From Ciona intestinalis (taxonomy: Eukaryota > Chordata > Ascidiacea > Phlebobranchia > Cionidae): 64,000 bases of DNA. How positions within the stretch are numbered: position 1 is the stretch's first letter; each line of letters opens with the position of its first letter. Shown one piece after another: positions 62,461 through 64,000 of the stretch. A program made the translations under genes and the position numbers. A model generated the notes under the pieces. It saw only the letters and a list, made by a program, of their open reading frames with translations. It was not told where the DNA came from and made no database searches. The stretch spans positions 1,582,155 to 1,646,154 of the forward strand of contig NC_020175.2 of assembly GCF_000224145.3 (NCBI RefSeq), read 5' to 3'.

Positions 62461-62859
62461 CTACCATAACAACTTTCTACTTTTTCCCATCCGTTTAACT
62501 GGTTTGCTCTTCTTCTTTGCTTTTCTAACTTCACGCATTTTTTTTGCTTGTCTGGGATTTACCCAGACTGGGTACTGTCCATGTTCATCTAGAAGTGAAT
62601 TTTTATCTCTTTTTTTATCAACATCCATTCCCCCGGTTTCAGTTTCTTCAATATTGTCCATTTTATCCTCTGCTTCTTTTTCAGCAAGTCGTGCTTTTTG
62701 CATTTCCTCAATTTTAGCAAGTTTTACCATTTTTTCAGTAACAACAATTTTTCCACTTTGCAAAGTTTCTTTAAGTTTCGTGAGAACTCTCTTTTCATTT
62801 TTTTCTCTTTTAACAGCGCGCATTTTTCTTCTCCATTTGCTTCTTATACTTTTGGCCAT
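62461..62859 (-). CDS. LLPH: LLPH (LLP homolog) nucleolar basic protein
   Basis: Small lysine/arginine-rich nucleolar protein linked to ribosome biogenesis (yeast relatives act in 60S assembly) and first named for learning-associated protein in Aplysia. 132 residues in a single exon from ATG 62859; upstream in-frame codons lack a further ATG. The start MAKSIRSKWRRKMRAVKREK matches human MAKSLRSKWKRKMRAEKRKK. The conserved centre LLDEHGQYPVWVNPRQAKKM matches [20 protein letters not shown], and the tail is highly basic. Length agrees with human (129). The middle (45-85) is Glu/Lys-rich and probably helical. Transcribed toward CAPN7 with ~300 bp between them. Confidence 0.93.
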   Translation of the reverse strand: MAKSIRSKWRRKMRAVKREKNEKRVLTKLKETLQSGKIVVTEKMVKLAKIEEMQKARLAEKEAEDKMDNIEETETGGMDVDKKRDKNSLLDEHGQYPVWVNPRQAKKMREVRKAKKKSKPVKRMGKSRKLLW

Positions 62860-64000
62860 TTTTAAATAATTCAATTTTAATTAAAATCTAATCTATAAAG
62901 AAACCGTACATAGAGGAACAAAGCAAAGAAAACCCAAAAAAATAATATAAATTATCAAGCTTAAATATAACTAAAACGTGCGCCTAAAAAATAAAATAAA
63001 AACTTTGAATTAGAAATTACTAGGGATGTTCCGAGCCGAGCCCGAACTCAAAAGCTCGTGCCTGAGCATCTCCTTTTTTGACGCATATGGTGTAAAAAAA
63101 TTCAAAGCTGTGTTTTAACAATCACGAAATTCAGCACGGCATGATACTTTTAATTGCAAAAATTTGTTTATCTATGTACAATCACCAGAAAGGGTATAAT
63201 CATTGAAAATAAACTGGCAACACTGAAACCGAATTCAGTCTTTTCAGGGCAGCCAAGGTTTTAAGGTTTTAGTTATGCCCGATTGTGGGCAATTGCTTTA
63301 ATCCAGTGGTCACTAATGGGTTGTCCAAATTACCAGCCATACATGAAAAAAAAACTATGTTGTAGCGCAGACAAACATAACGACATTCGGTATGCCAATA
63401 AATATTACCTTATATATGCATATATTCCCTTTAATTTCTACTTACTCACAAATGTACACATAACTGACGAACACATGCTGCTGCAAGCAAAAGAGCACAA
63501 CAGAACTACGTCATATAGTTTCTAAGATCCCACGTGACAACGAGAAAAAAAACGCAAAATTAGACAAAGTTTGTGCCTTGTGGCGGTCTCTTGTGTCGAC
63601 GTCAGTAATGTACTTGCCGTAGAGACGGGTGCCTGGAGACGAAGGTACCGGAGACGAACAGTTGTTACACAAAACAGACAGACAAATATCTGCTGATTAG
63701 TAATAAGCCTGGGGACTGGGGTTGAATCATTTTTTGTTGTAGTCAAATATATATTTGCTCAGCTGTGGTGTGGTCACACAGCGTGAAAATTTGGTAATTT
63801 TACCAAGGTGATCCTAGAATACAGATAATGTAGCGGCCATTTCGATACCTTCTACTGGTGCCACCAACCTAAAATTTGGACACTGTACTAATTAGAACCC
63901 AGCGGTACCGATTCTGAAATCAAAAATTTAAAATTCGAACAAATATTAATTATGAATATTAATATTCGTCATAAAAACATATTTATAGAATTTTCGCACG
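62860..64000. other. right-edge non-coding region
   Basis: LLPH 5' flank, then no recognised gene. A tactagggatgttccgagcc stretch near 63018 with cgaactcaaaagctcgtg resembles the end of a hAT-type repeat. Short open frames at 63283-63525 and 63522-63746 have no family features. Confidence 0.45.

Noticed and set aside
62504..62869. 121-residue plus-strand open frame
   Set aside because: Antisense shadow of LLPH, whose minus-strand frame matches a conserved family.
1..64000. CRISPR arrays, prophage or bacterial operon features
   Set aside because: No spaced identical repeats of that kind; gene structure is eukaryotic throughout.

Overview
The window reads as compact, AT-rich genomic DNA of an invertebrate chordate, most likely a tunicate close to Ciona. 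Reasons: chordate-type multi-exon genes with short GT-AG introns, very short intergenic distances, and many ~200-bp inverted-repeat elements. The species is inferred, not proven. No bacterial, plasmid or CRISPR features are present. Exon coordinates were derived by reading splice sites and codon phase by eye. Every multi-exon model keeps one open frame across all its junctions.

Layout, left to right. (1) 1237-3902, minus: 5' half of a WD-repeat/SOCS-box protein (WSB1-like), running off the left edge. (2) 3903-11934: about 8 kb of non-coding DNA with repeats. (3) 11935-18706, plus: an unrecognised scaffold with SAM, two Ras-association-type regions, coiled coil and PDZ. (4) 19403-20312: a hAT-like element containing a poly-T run and a gap. 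(5) 20452-26246, plus: a CIZ1-like zinc-finger protein. (6) 27099-29495, minus: a complete two-pore channel (TPC2 type) in a single uninterrupted exon. (7) 29.5-33.7 kb: repeat-rich, with a hAT-like element flanked by a perfect 8-bp target duplication. (8) About 33.7-45.7 kb, plus: a Kir2-type inward-rectifier K+ channel with 12 or 13 coding exons and a ~5-kb intron. (9) 47599-49250: an LTR retrotransposon (493-bp LTRs, 5-bp target duplication) whose interior is a 500-N gap. (10) 51282-51402: an intron-containing tRNA-Leu split by a gap. (11) 52164-62159, minus: complete CAPN7 (calpain-7) in 18 coding exons. (12) 62461-62859, minus: LLPH, a small nucleolar basic protein, about 300 bp upstream of CAPN7.

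The genes do not form a pathway. Two encode cation channels (endolysosomal TPC2, plasma-membrane Kir2), two act in the nucleus or nucleolus (CIZ1-like, LLPH), one is a ubiquitin-ligase adaptor (WSB), one an ESCRT-linked protease (CAPN7), and one a probable Ras/Rap effector scaffold. The observations I would follow up first are the SAM-RA-RA-PDZ protein with its exonic TGACGTCA octamers, the intronless TPC2, the LTR element hidden in the gap, the alternative Kir first exons, and the GC-AG intron in CAPN7.
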